Counted from the stretch's first letter, positions 47,401-58,376 are shown. The stretch: DNA of 64,000 nt from Isoetes taiwanensis (GCA_021234155.1 JAJEKV010000031.1:2883055-2947054); one strand, 5' to 3'. Program-made: numbers and translations. The notes: generated from the letters alone by a model not told the origin.

Positions 47401-48687
47401 CTCCAGGAGCCTTCTGAAGAGCTTCTGCTGACTCCTCTATAGTCAAGGGCTTTGTTTTTCTAGATTTTTTCTTGGTGGGAGGCTGTGTATCTACTACAAG
47501 GGAATGTTTCCTGCCCTTTCCCTTTATTACCACTGGTTCCTCCTCTTCCTCTTCCTCTTCTTCTACTACTTCCTCGTCCTTCTCTTCTTCTTCGTTATTA
47601 CCTGGGTACCATAGACCCTTGACCAACACCTTTTCATCACACAGCACTATTGACATCAAAATTTCTACTATGTCCTGTAATGCAGGGTTAAGTTAAGAGA
47701 ATGACGATATAAATTTATACGGAAAGCAACTAAGAAACACTTACAAAGCCGTTCTTGTAATTGTCCGCAATGTAATCATACACGTCTTTGGGCTTGCACA
47801 TGCTTATTCTAAGCATTCTACTATTCAGAACATAGTAGACCTCCCCCTTGTCATGATTGCACTTCATCAAAACTTCATCATCGCTCTCTGTAGTAACAAG
47901 GCTTATAATTTCGCCAGCAGGGTAATACTCATCAGACTTGTACTTGCCCTTCCCTGATTGATGGCACAAGTAAAGGTACGCCTCAGTGGGTTTGCTCTCT
48001 CTTGCTCCCCTGTGGACGTACCAAGTCTGTTCTTTTAGTTCATAAGTCTGTGGCTCTGGTGGTGCAGCCTTTGATGATTGGCTTCCGTGTACAAACCTTA
48101 TCTTAGGTCTGGAAAAAGCGTAAAAAAAACCATTTTTATACAAGAAACAGAACCTTTTTCGACTTTTTGAAACACAAAAACAGTAAAAAAAGAGGCTGAA
48201 AGGGCATAAAATCCACACTAAATTAACACTTTATTTGTGTCATTTAAGCTTAAAACACAACAATATTACCAAAATATTAAGGTTCGGACCATTAGTTTAA
48301 GCACTAGACATCAAGATTCGAAATGGTTACGGAGCGGTATAAATTTATCTGGCTTCGAGCCTGGCGGTATAAATTTATCTGGATTTCAAACTACGATCGA
48401 TATAAATTTATATCGCCAAAGTGTTGCGGGCGGCGTTCGAGAACGCTAGCGATATAATTATACCGGGCTTGTGTGGAAACGGTATAAATTTATACCGCTT
48501 CGTGCTTTCAGTGCTAAATTATCTGTTCGAGCCCATCGATATAAATTTATACGCTCATGCTTTCGGCGGTATAAATTTATACCACTCGAGAACCATATCG
48601 GTATAAATTTATACCGTGAAACACACTCCTATGATTAAAACAAAAGAGAAACTAAAAACGATGCGGATAGTAGACTTACGTGGCCAT
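44420..48687 (-). CDS. ParB-like plus DNA-methyltransferase-like protein of element B
   Basis: Minus-strand exons: 48680-48687 (ATGGCCAC), 47745-48108, 46712-47674, 46070-46305, 45866-46000, 45361-45761, 45098 to about 44927, then less certain pieces near 44800-44690 and 44611-44420. All junctions through 45098 fit GT-AG and phase. Residues about 130-180: acidic stretch and Lys-rich segment. About 260-370: a ParB/sulfiredoxin-type fold, with VLGGAHSYKARKEL and VGVTDEEAKVIAVSHNLDND. About 580-740: a methyltransferase-like part with NFTLCIADIPYGFKI (compare DPPY, motif IV), WRVIIFHSDL, and VWLKTNVKGHGGGPRLVSCF. Exon 6 appears to lack one base near 45630 (frame change between STPKDVVVR and VTVTRSG), and later stops suggest further decay. 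The nucleus is the likely site of action; substrate specificity is unknown. Confidence 0.65.
45170..45317. repeat. Palindrome cluster in an intron of the leftward gene
   Basis: Five copies of (G)GTATAAATTTATAC(C) or a one-base variant at about 45170, 45201, 45229, 45258 and 45302, within the intron 45099-45360. Confidence 0.9.
46371..46637. repeat. Ten palindromes at an exact 28-bp period
   Basis: GGTATAAATTTATACC or a variant starts at 46371, 46399, 46427, 46455, 46483, 46511, 46539, 46567, 46595 and 46622. Every step is 28 bp; the last is 27 because the ninth copy lost one A/T base. The 12-bp spacers are G/C-rich (GCG-A/T-CCGGGC type). The array fills two thirds of intron 46306-46711. The second copy is the most diverged. 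Confidence 0.95.
47708..47723. repeat. Single palindrome in intron 2
   Basis: GATATAAATTTATACG in the 70-bp intron 47675-47744 of the leftward gene. Confidence 0.8.
48334..48616. repeat. Eight palindromes in intron 1 of the leftward gene
   Basis: Copies or variants start near 48334, 48366, 48398, 48450, 48480, 48538, 48568 and 48600. Several end in TATCTGG instead of TATACC; others are perfect. First steps are about 32 bp, later ones irregular. They lie in intron 48109-48679, close to the divergent promoter. Confidence 0.9.
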
Positions 48688-49059
48688 GGTGCGTATGGAT
48701 TAAACATAGGCGGAGAAGCAATTTGGAGGGTATATAAAGGCGGCTTCGGCGCCTTGGACTCCTAGCAACATATGTAGAAAATAGGGTGGCCGGTAGGAAC
48801 TTAAGTACCTCTGCTAAGTGCGTTTAGGTATAGCTTCTCCATAAAGTTTTCAATACAATGCGTGAGTTTTAGGTATAAATTTATCTGGTTTCTTTTCTAT
48901 GTTGCCCTCCTCGTATAAATTTATACCATCTCTAATAAATTTATCTGATCACGGCCGCTTCAAGTTTGCCTTCTCGTATAAATTTATACCATCCACTTAG
49001 TAAACTTTTACCGTCTGCTCTTACGTAGGTATAAATTTATACGGTGTGACGCTAACTTT
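48688..49059. promoter_or_regulatory. Divergent promoter region of element B with five palindromes
   Basis: Between the leftward ATG (48685-48687) and the rightward gene, palindromes start near 48871, 48914, 48938, 48976 and 49029. TATATAAAG (about 48731-48739) could serve as a TATA box. The position of the palindromes suggests that they could control both genes. Confidence 0.55.
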
Positions 49060-52000
49060 TCGAGTATGGCTCGAGAAAAAGATCTACAGAGCCTCCAACT
49101 CGTTCGCGGGCTTCCTCTGCAATGACATTCACACCCCCTCAAGCTGACACACAGAGTAGCCTCGAAAATTCGCCTCGATATATTCAAACCCCGGCTCTGT
49201 TGAGTTTACTCGGCCACGACCACCTCGGCTTCCACCACCAGTTCAATTTACTCCACCACACCACCGCTCGAGCGTCGTTTGCCCCCCACCAATGCGTTTT
49301 TACCCCACCACAGGCTAGAGAGGTCGGACTACCTCCTCCACTTCATTTTAGTATGCGTTAAGTCCATAGTCCATCGTAGGCTAAATCCCGAGGCAAATCC
49401 GCCAACTCCATCCATTTTTCGCTAAATGGTACTACAACAAGTGGGAGCGGTCGGCGACCGCATAACTCCCCGTGTTCTCTGACACCGGGGCTGGTCAACT
49501 ACGTCACCAACCTCGATTACTTTTTCCCAGAGAGAGGGAAAGCACCTCCCCCGAGGACTTGCCCACATCAAACCTCTCAGCATCTACAAGTACACCTCAT
49601 GTTGATCTTTCAGACGAAGAAACACCTCATGTTGATATCTCAGACGAGGACCTACCAAAGCCACAAGACTCCATGCCCCTGCAAGTAAGAATCTTAAGCG
49701 TAACTTACACAAGAAAGCATGTACAACCGTTAGAAGAAAGAAACTCATGGACGAGGCTCACTTGCGGGCAACACATACAAAGCACTGTTGTTCTCAACGT
49801 TGTTTGCTTAAGATTGGACTAAAGGAGTTGAGGTTGATTAAGTGATAGTTCTGAGTTCAATGACTCTACTAGACCAAAGGGGCTACTTAGCCTTCAATAT
49901 TAGGCCGGATGATGGTGAGAAGTTTACTTACACACAAATGGTGGCCACCCTGCAGGCTGTCAAACGGCCTTCAAATTGATTCATGCTTTAGGCAGCAGAC
50001 GACTTGACCGCCTGAAGAAAAGGCTTGACAAGAATCCAGGCATCAATGACTACTGCCATTCAGGAGGCATAACCAGAATTCATGCCCTTCAATGTGTTTC
50101 CTGGATGGAAGGTTTCTTTAAGGAGTCTTGTGAGAAACTCCCTAACAGCCCTATGTACCACTTGAGTGACAATTTCACGAAACAAGAAGTCTATGATAAT
50201 TATAAGGAGATGTGTGTTGAGGCTGGAGAAACGCTTTGTTGCGCTACTCTTACTTTCTTGTGCTCTCGGAAAAAAAGAGTTTTCTCGCGTGTCCATTCCT
50301 AGAAAGCATAGGATGTCCTGTTTGTGCTACATGCTCACGAATTAAAAGCTTCGAGACAAAATGCAAGGACACTTCACACTAAAAGTAAGCTTCCAGGACG
50401 TGTTCTTGCCTAGTTCTACTTAAAAGTAGGTTCTTTCCTAAACATATTTTCATTTCAGATGCATTGAAGGAGAAACTTTCTTGCCTAGTTCTACTTAAAA
50501 GTAGGTTCTTTCCTAAACATATTTTCATTTCAGATGCATTGAAGGAGAACCGAACAACCAGAGAACAACAATCTTTGGAAAGGAGAAAATTGACAAAACA
50601 TAGGAAGAAAGCAACGGAACAACCACTCAACTACATATCGGTTGTTATTGATGGAATGGACGGGAAGAAGACCACCCTACCACATTTTGTCAATGTGCCT
50701 AAGGATGCTGCTGAAGAAGATTTCATACATCTGCATGTTGTTGGTGCTATGGTATTTAATGGAAAACTATCTTGCAAGGCATTTTTGAATTATCCAAATA
50801 TTCATGCTGATCCAAATCTCACTATCACAATATTGAATAAGCTTCTTTCCAATCTAGAACATATACCACCGGTTCTGTATCTTTAGCTAGACAACACGAC
50901 AAGGGAAAATAAGAATCAGGCGTTGTTTGCTTTTACTTGTGCTATGCTAGTAGAGAAACAAATCTTCAAGAAGGTGAAGATTGGTTTCACCTTGTTGGTC
51001 ATACACCACGATCAAATTGATCAGATGTTCAGTAGGTTCTCTAAACGTCTTGCTCGAAAAAAAGCTCTCAGCCTACCAGCAATGATTGAGGTTATCCAAG
51101 ATTCCTACAATCCTCGTCCAGACATCGAGTTATTGGAAGAAACTTATGATTTCAAAGAATGGATTTTTCTGAGAGATCAAGCTGGGTCAGCGTGCTATTG
51201 AGCCCTTGAGAAACATTACATTTCAAAGATCGGATCAAAAATTCACTTGTAGATGGCAAGGCCATCTTACAAGGAAAGAAATATGCCACATCCTTGCGAT
51301 GGCGACCCGGCAGACAGTATTCAATTCATTAGCACCATCCCCAATACTACTTCCATGCTCTCTGCCGAGAGCAAATGCCTCTAAAAAGCTTGAAAGAAAT
51401 CACAAAAGAGTAAAAAGGAGGGAAGAGCATTTGACTCAAACAAATCATTGGATTTTATTGAGACAAGTATTGATTCGTGCTCTAACCACTTTGGGGAGGC
51501 ATGCTTTATGGTGGCCTCGGTTTTTCTCAAGAACGTGACATGTTGCAAGCTTCATTACAAGGTCGAAGACCCGTTACATTCAACCGGCCATCTAGGCAAA
51601 CTCTCCCCGTGCAAGTTGAGAATCAAGAGGAATATGTAGAGATATTGGCTAGCTTCGGATGAAGATGACAGAGTCATGTACACCGGCCCCAGACGCCTAC
51701 CCACAACAAGTTGCTCGAGTATCTAGTTCGATCTCGGAGATTTGAGAAAGGAATGCTCATAGCTGTCCCGTGATAATGATGAATCACGGGAAGCCGTTAC
51801 GGCTAGCTAAAGTAGTGGAGGTAACAAGAGAGGATGGAATTCCCACTCAATTAAAAGTGCACTTTGGATGAGAACAAATCTTTTGCCGGTGCTTTCAGAT
51901 TGGGAGTTATACTTTGGAGATGGTAAAAACAGAGTGGGAAAGAGAGCAAAGTCCAAAGCAAACCTTGTCATCATAGATCTAGCTGAAGTAAAGGTTCTTG

Positions 52001-52275
52001 CATATGACTTTGTTACGATTGCTTTGCTAATAAGTTACGATGGTCACTCAAACTTTAATAAAGGTTCGGCATGTGGATTAGACAAACAACCTAGAAAGGT
52101 GGCCAAAAAAGATGATGATGAGGACTCACTTGTAGACAGTGAGGAAGAAGATCGTTCGAGTACATCCAGTTTTGAGAGTGAAGCTGAGGATGAAGGCTCA
52201 AGTGATCAGGGATTAAATGAGTCGGAGGATGAGATGCATCCTGATCTTGCTGCAAAATGTAAGTTTGTCCGATGA
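49060..52275 (+). pseudogene. DUF7869-like DDE-type transposon protein of element B (broken)
   Basis: Parallel to 991-4154: a Pro/His-rich start (49122-49361), an N-terminal part with RLKKRLDKNPGINDYCHSGG and FFKESCEKLPNSPMYHLSDN, a Cys-rich CPVCATCSRIKSFETKC (about 50310-50360), and a core from 50530 with VVIDGMDGKK, DPNLTITILNKLL, LDNTTRENKN (directly after a TAG at 50884-50886) and DQIDQMFSRFSKRL. It ends with an acidic tail (52090-52260). The three acidic/His blocks (IDGMD, LDN..ENKN, the HHDQID region) fit an RNase H-like catalytic core. Stops at 49822, 50302, 50886 and 51201 and several frame changes make this copy inactive unless some are introns. Inferred role: transposase. Confidence 0.65.
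50405..50551 (+). repeat. 75-bp tandem duplication across a splice acceptor
   Basis: The unit from CTTGCCTAGTTCTACTT to GATGCATTGAAGGAGAA occurs twice, starting at 50405 and 50480 with virtually no change. Each copy carries a pyrimidine-rich tract, TTTCAG and the start of the next exon (DALKEN), so two alternative acceptors are created. Confidence 0.9.
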
Positions 52276-52685
52276 CTCGAACATGTAAAGAACAGAAAGT
52301 GCAGGTGATGATTGTCTGTCAAAATGTCCTATATTTTTGACAATTTTGTTCATAATTTTGTACAATTTTCACAACCATGAATATATCACTTCTTTGTCAC
52401 TCTACTACCCTTGCTATTTTTTTTATTGCCCCTTTTTTGCTACACTTTATAAAAGTAATTATTTTTTGTTCTAGTTTAGGAGGATGAAAATTGCTATTTA
52501 AAATTTTTGCATTAAAGTTATGTTCAATCAACCCCTCAAAAATGGTACCTAAATTACTTAAATTGTCACACCTGTCACAAAAAATCTTAAAAATGGACTT
52601 TTTTAAGGGAATTTTAGGGAATCTTTCAAAGATTCCTTTTGAAGTGCGTTTGCAGCAAATAAGTGCGTTTCATTTTAAACTTTGT
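52276..52685. repeat. 3' flank and right TIR of element B
   Basis: AT-rich sequence without a gene, then the right TIR with GAAGTGCGTTTGC and AAATAAGTGCGTTTCATTTT (52655-52676), ending in AAACTTTGT at 52685. Confidence 0.8.
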
Positions 52686-53260
52686 TACTACCGGGTAGCC
52701 TTGGCACATTTGGTTTCCCTCCAGAAGACCGACAGACATAACCGCTACTTGTGGATCCGAGTGCACCACCCTGGCGGAGAGCCTCTCTTCCTAGCTGCTT
52801 GCTACTTTCCCCATGCAGAGAGTCCCTTCTATCACAGCCACCCGGAGGTGGACAGGATGGACCCGTATGTCGATCTATATGATGACATACAGCAGCACAA
52901 GCGGATGGGCAGAGTCATGCTCCTTGGAGACTTCAATGCGCGGACCGGGGTGGAACAGACCATGCGGCTGGACCCCCTCGCGGATGACGTGCTGCAGTTG
53001 CGTCCCGCAGAGGCATCTTGCACACGGCACTCAGATGACAGTCAGGTTACCCGCTTCGGCAAACAATTGCTCCTGATGTGCGGTATCTTTGACCTGTTCA
53101 TATGCAATGGCTCACCACAATGGCCCTCTTCCCACGGGTACACTTGCAGACAGGACAATCACGGCGGCGGAACTAGTATCGTGGATTATGTCATAGTGGC
53201 TGCGCAGGATGTACACCTTGTCAGCCATTTTCACGTCGGCACGGATAGTCGGGACGAGGA
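52686..53260 (+). pseudogene. LINE endonuclease ORF, 3' piece (after element B)
   Basis: The frame continues from 43946 with YRVALAHLVSLQ, then WIRVHHPGGEPLFLAACYFP, RVMLLGDFNARTGVEQ (catalytic GDFN block) and TSIVDYVIVAAQD (D-Y-V block) of the LINE endonuclease. It was split, not mutated, by element B: the frame is intact on both sides. Coding quality drops after about 53260. Confidence 0.9.
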
Positions 53261-55300
53261 GGCCGACTTCGAATCACCTCCCACTCTATGTGGGAGTGGC
53301 ACGGCCACCAAGCTCGGCCCCTCGAGCGTTACCTTGCCGACCTCGGTTTGCGGCAGAATTATGAGCGGGCGGAGGGTTCTGTGCCGACATGCTCGTAGAA
53401 GCCCTCCCGACAGCTTCTTGGGCCCACACGCGGAGCGACAAACCCGACCAGGCGGGTTGAGCTCCTCGAGACGAGGCGCATTGCATGCTTTGGGAGACCT
53501 CCCCACGCCCCGAGATCGAGGCCGCAACCTTCCCGCGTAAATGTATGGTTTGATGCCGAGTGTAAAAAGGCAAACGCCAGCGCACTCCCGCCTCATCATG
53601 GATCGACACACGCGAAGCTCAGGGCCACCAGCCATTACCATGCCTTCCTCAAGGAAACAAAGGCAAGGTACCGGCAAGGCACCAAGGAGAAAAGTTGACC
53701 TCTTGGACACCCACCGAGAACTTTCGGCGCGGGGTACTCTACGCAGGCCGGCCACGACCCTGACGGAACATCACGGCGGTGCAATGGGAGCAGCACCTGC
53801 AAATGGCTTTATGATCCCCCGAACAGGGACGGATGTGCCCCTCAACATGGCCCACGGGGTGATCCGCGGAAGAAGAGGTCGAAGGGCTTCTGACACACGG
53901 CTAATGGGAAGGCAAAGCAGACTTAGGCGGCCGCAGTTTGGAGTTGCTCAAATTAGGGCGGGACAGCCCATGGTGCCCGGCCTTGTTGCATTGTTCAGCG
54001 GTGCCGCAAGAAGGTTTTCCGGTCATGGACCGCGAAGCGGGGTTGTTTCCGATCTACAAGGCGGGGGGACCCACAATTGTCGGCCATTACCGAACCATCA
54101 TGGTCAACAGTGTTTGCCAAGTCGCGGCGGGCATTCTCGAACAGCGAGGTAACCGGTGGGCAGAGGCGTGAAAGTCGTGGCACTTACCCGTGCAAAGCTT
54201 CGACCCCGGCATTCGACCATTGATCACATCTTCACACTCAAGGCCCCGTCGGGATAGCGAGAACCGGGGAGGACCTCTATTGTTGTTTTGTGGACTTTGC
54301 AAAAGCTTTAAAACCACGATTCCCGAAAAAAAGTTGTGGGCGATTGCACCATCCGGGGCTCCCTATGGATCTCAGAGAACGAGAGTTGCATAGGCCGTAT
54401 GCAACCCATGCGCCAGAGTTTGGAGTTAGGCAAGGTTGTCCTGCAACCCACACTCTTTGGACTTTACATTGACCACCTTTGAAGCATTGGAGTTAATGGG
54501 GATTTGTCTCTTGCTCACCCACACTCTTTGATGTGGACTTTACCCATTGACCAGGGTATGGAAGCACACCTAGATGCCACTTGACAATGGGGGCGGTATA
54601 CATAAGGGGGTATGGCATCTTACACCGGGGTCAAAAACCCCTTGTATCTACTCATTTTAAAAGGCAATTTGACCCCTCATTGTATAGATATTGCTCCAAA
54701 TTAGTGCCCAAACACCCCTAACCCCTAAGTATCACGCGCGCCAAATGGTCCAAAAAACACCTAGATGCCATGGGTTATCCGACAAAGGTGAATCCCCGGG
54801 GCCCCAACACATTCTATCGGGCGGACATGCGTGTCAACTCGCCCAAGACTAACGTGGGTCCTCATATCCTCCTCACGTCATCCGGCACCTCCTGGCTCAC
54901 TTATCGTCGGCGATGGTAGAGGTCACACCCGGCTACAAGTACACGGGGTGGAATTTTTGTCCTCAATGTATTGGGATGCATCCATTACGCCGCGGTGACC
55001 GCAGGTTGGAAGGCGTTATGCATATCTGAAACAATAGTCACAGGCGAGGCGGATGATCATGGCCACCACGGTCACATTTGTTCCGCACCTTTGGTGGAGC
55101 CGGTTCTTACGTATGGGGTCGAGGTGTGGGGCCCAAGTGGTGTCTTTGGCGACTTGGAACGACTTAGAGCAGGTCCGTAAGGCATTTTTGACGCGGCACT
55201 TGGGGTCAAGCCTTCGCCCATATCGATCTTGTTGCGGAGACAGGGATATATGCCCCCGCAAAGATGCCCCTTGATAGACACATTGTTTATTTCCGGAAGG
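53261..55300 (+). pseudogene. LINE reverse transcriptase remnants
   Basis: Degenerate frames keep RT landmarks: FPIYKAGGPTIVGHYRTIMV (54050), IRPLITSSHS for the RPGRSTIDH region (54200), CGLCKSFKT for VDFAKAF (54290), EFGVRQGCPATHTL (54415). The C-terminal part has VLTYGVEVWGPSG (55100) and WNDLEQVRKAFLTRHLG (55150). The YADD block is not found between 54480 and 54950. Confidence 0.75.
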
Positions 55301-56070
55301 TGGCCAGATAGGCGACACTCGGCTCCCGCACTTCTTGGCTTTACGCCGCGATGAGCCCGCGAACCCAGGGCTTGTTGGAAGGACAAGAGAGCCCGCTGGT
55401 CGGCACTGAACGTAGGCGCGCACATAGGTGTGCGTCCGTGCAATGAGCAGCGCGGCTGGGATAGGGCGAGGGGGTACTTGGACTCTTGTTTTCTGGGAAG
55501 CTCGGGACCACCATGCTGCGAACAGTAAAGATGGCACACTACAAACGGCACATAAACCCCACCCTAGTTCGAGGCCCACAACTACCTCTACTGTTCTCAG
55601 TTGCCCATGAAGAAGCGCAGGATCATCACGTCCATTCGAACAGGGGCCCACCATCTTCGGCTTGAGACGGGTCGGTGGGTTGGAGAGCCGCGCCAGGACA
55701 GGCTTTGTTAGTGTTGCCCGCTAAGGGTTGTTGAGGATGAAAGCCATACCTTCCAGAGCTGTCCAGCCTATAGTCAGATTCGGGCTCGCTACATTCTCTT
55801 GGTGCAACCTGGTCTGCCCCTGCACGAGCTACTCAGTACGCCGTCAGTTCGATCCCTTGGCTCCTACCTCCAGGAGGTTTTGGATCTGCGGACTCACGGG
55901 CGCCTACTTGAGGTGCCGGGAATTCATGTGTATATGTATATTTGTACAGCTGCCAGCAGGCTTGTTGCTGCGACGGTTTTTCCCTCCTAGGGGGGGTTTT
56001 TTAATCCGGGTAGCAACAGGCTTGCTGCACCCGTGTAATTTGGGTCCCTTCCTTCCTTCCTTCCTAACTC
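55301..56070 (+). other. LINE 3' part and tail with (TTCC)n
   Basis: The C-terminal remnants fade after 55300. 55960-56040 has ACGGTTTTTCC, a GGGGGGGTTTTTTAATCCGGGTAG block and GCTTGCTG, then TTCC repeats (56045-56065), matching the tails at 6.6 and 20.9 kb. Confidence 0.7.
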
Positions 56071-57974
56071 TTAATAATTTCTTCCCATGCTGCTCTTGCA
56101 TTAACATGAATGTCAACAAGAATTCCAAGTAGCTTTGTGGTCTGTCCATGAACAAGAAGATTCTATGGATAATCACGAAGACATGCCCGAATCAGAGTGT
56201 CCAACGTCCATAAAGCCATGCACTTTATTACTGATAAAGAATAAGAAAAAGATAAAATAAAAGTAAGATATATATACTGCAAGAAAATAGCAAGAATGGC
56301 AAAGCTTATGGGAGTTAACTAAAATGGCGCCATCAATCCAAAAACTACCAATTTTTTTTTGAGCGAAAGATGCTACTTTGTGCACTCAAACAATGCTATA
56401 AAAGTTGGTAGTTGAATCTACTCCGTCATCCGATGAGTTTGTGTAAAAAATCAATATTTGGGACGGTCAATCAATTGTATGGCATCATGGTCAAAAGCTA
56501 TTCTTGTGGGTGTCCAAGCAATGCTTACTAAGAAGGGTTCTATTTGAAAATACAAAGGAGACACAAAATGCAATTTCCACACTAGTTTGAAAGTCAGACA
56601 TCATTAGTTGATGCTACCAATTCTTGTTCTAAAATTCGTGGAAGAAACTATGGCTCTTGGGGCTTTCTTTATTGTAGATTCAAATGCTGCGGTTCCAGTT
56701 CTCTTCAAATTCTCGTGGAATGTCTCGTTTGGGTCCAGTTTCAGAATATGTTTTGTCTGAGGCCATGTTCAGACAGTAGTTTTGGAAGGAGTAATTGGCA
56801 TGAGGAGAAAATTTCGTGATGAAATTTTCTGGCGGCCACCAGAAAATTTCAAGCAATTTTTTTTTCTCGTGCAAATTACCCGACGAAATTTCAATCAACT
56901 TGAAATTTTGCCCTTTCTTGAGGCTCGAATGCCCTTCCTATTTGTAGCAGTTCTTTTCCTATCTTTGCTTTAGGAAGTTCCTCGAATTTTGATAAAGCTT
57001 GGGCGCAGTAGAGGCTGGTGCAGGCCGGAGCTTTGGGTGTTGTATTAGAAGCTGGTACAGGCCGGAGATCAACAAATCGGTTGAAGAATGAAACAGAAAT
57101 AAAGATTTGAGGCAAGAAATAGAGATGTAGGCGGCGCCGCCCAAAAATTCAGCACGCAACCAACAGGGTATTTCAGTTTATAAAAGCCGGATCAAAGGGC
57201 TGTAATTTCAAGGTGGTTGAAATTTTATTGGAATGCCTATTCAGTGGCATCAGATGCTCAAAGCCCAAAAATTTTGGCATGGCATGGCAGCATGGCCCCG
57301 CACAGCCACGACAATGCAGTTCCTGGTTTGTTTGCTGGGTACAAAATTCTTGCTTGGGTCCTTCACTTTTCAGTTTTCCCGCCATGTTTCCAAGGATCCG
57401 ATCTGCAATCACTGTTACAAAGACATCCCCGCATATGTCCGTGGAAAGCTGGGAACATGTTTTAGAGCTTTGGGCACTCCTAATGGACGCACTGTGTCTT
57501 GGTAGTACATTGCAGTCACCAGCCCCATTGGTAGTAGATGCCATGGTCCAGATTGAAGCAGAGATATCTGCAGGCACACTCCCGTAGATGCCATGATACA
57601 AACTGAGGTAGAGGGAGACACACCACCATGTGTAGATTTGGATGTGGATATGCAAAATGGAAATATGCAGAGGCCAGAGGCCAACATTTCAGGAAGCGCA
57701 CAACGTACAGGCTCAAATCAGTTCGACCATCCCTGGCACTTGAACCTGCATCTCATAGGGATCCTCAAAAGCTTGTTCTAGTTCAGATACAGATGCAACC
57801 GCATATTTTTCCACAAATACAATGCATATCCAGAGCCCAAGGACCTTTACAGCACAAAGAGTGGGCGCTCAACAGCCAGGTATAGCCAGATATATGCTAT
57901 AACATGGGAGTCGCCTCAAGGGCACTAACTTCTTTATGCAATAGGACCTCTCCTCAGTTCAGTTAACCCGGCCC
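56071..57974. other. No recognised gene; small foldbacks
   Basis: Frames at 57213-57587 and 57593-57885 (+) show no family I know. 56806-56828 is a foldback GAAAATTTC-GTGAT-GAAATTTTC, followed by TTCTGG-CGGCCA-CCAGAA (56828-56845). GCTGGT(G/A)CAGGCCGGAG occurs twice near 57012 and 57051. Confidence 0.45.
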
Positions 57975-57983
57975 AAAACCCAT
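57975..57983. repeat. Target-site duplication of element D, left copy
   Basis: AAAACCCAT, repeated exactly at 59472-59480, directly outside both TIRs. Confidence 0.85.
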
Positions 57984-58025
57984 CGGTGCCTTTTTTGGCT
58001 CCCGAAAGTGGACCATCGGGCAGCT

Positions 58026-58376
58026 GAAATTCGCTTAAGCGAATTTGTGAAATTTGCTTAAGCGAATTTCACAAGGGAATATTCTTTGAAGATCCAAGTT
58101 TTATGAAATTCGCTTAAGCGAATTTCAGAAGACGTCGCCGGAAAATTTTATCAGGGTCCTGTCTGATTCCATCAGAGCACGCCTGTGCAGGTGGTTTAAA
58201 AAAAAAAAAACTGTTAAAAAAAATCCCTGAAATTCGCTGAAATTCGGTCACGCCGACCATTTTTTTTTTTTAATGAGGCAAAAAAAAATTTTAAAGCCAA
58301 AATTCGCTTAAGCGAATTTCAGGGAGTTTGACTAAATTTTTTTTGACCAAGTTGTCAAATTCGCTTAAGCGAATTC
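58026..58376. repeat. Palindromes AAATTCGCTTAAGCGAATTT (element D, left group)
   Basis: Five copies at about 58026, 58050, 58105, 58300 and 58357, each perfect or one base off; a half copy lies near 58235. A sixth is at 59399-59420 close to the other TIR. They sit between the left TIR and the gene, the same layout as in elements A and B. Confidence 0.95.

Larger units (their letters stand above)
43947..52685. mobile_element. DNA transposon B, 8.74 kb, two divergent genes
   Basis: Ends: the left reads ACAGAGTTTAAAATG then AAACGCACTTATTT, and the reverse complement of the right end reads ACAAAGTTTAAAATG then AAACGCACTTATTT, a TIR of about 30 bp with one mismatch. A second AAGTGCGTTT lies just inside each end. 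The 6-bp target duplication TACTAC and the in-frame interruption of the LINE confirm the borders to within 3 bp. Cargo: a leftward ParB/methyltransferase-type gene (44420-48687), a rightward DUF7869-like gene (49060-52275), and about 30 palindromes GGTATAAATTTATACC. I cannot place it in a named superfamily. Confidence 0.88.
42000..56065 (+). mobile_element. Full-length-type LINE (ORF1 + endonuclease/RT), split by element B
   Basis: After removal of element B (43947-52685) about 5.3 kb of a two-ORF LINE remains: a repeat-rich leader (42000-42110, TGCCATAGCC words), ORF1 (42113-43700), an endonuclease-RT ORF (43737-43946 joined to 52686-55300) and a 3' tail with (TTCC)n at 56045-56065. This G/C-rich text contrasts with the AT-rich transposon inside it. 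Frameshifts and stops in the RT make it inactive. Confidence 0.8.

Noticed and set aside
47472-47696. Plus-strand Ser-rich frame
   Set aside because: It is the complement of the Glu-rich stretch of the ParB/methyltransferase-type gene.
53231-53755. 174-residue minus-strand frame
   Set aside because: It lies opposite the LINE endonuclease/RT region and shows no domain.
55016-55654. 212-residue minus-strand frame
   Set aside because: It is opposite to LINE C-terminal remnants (TYGVEVWG, FLTRHLG) and has no recognised domain.
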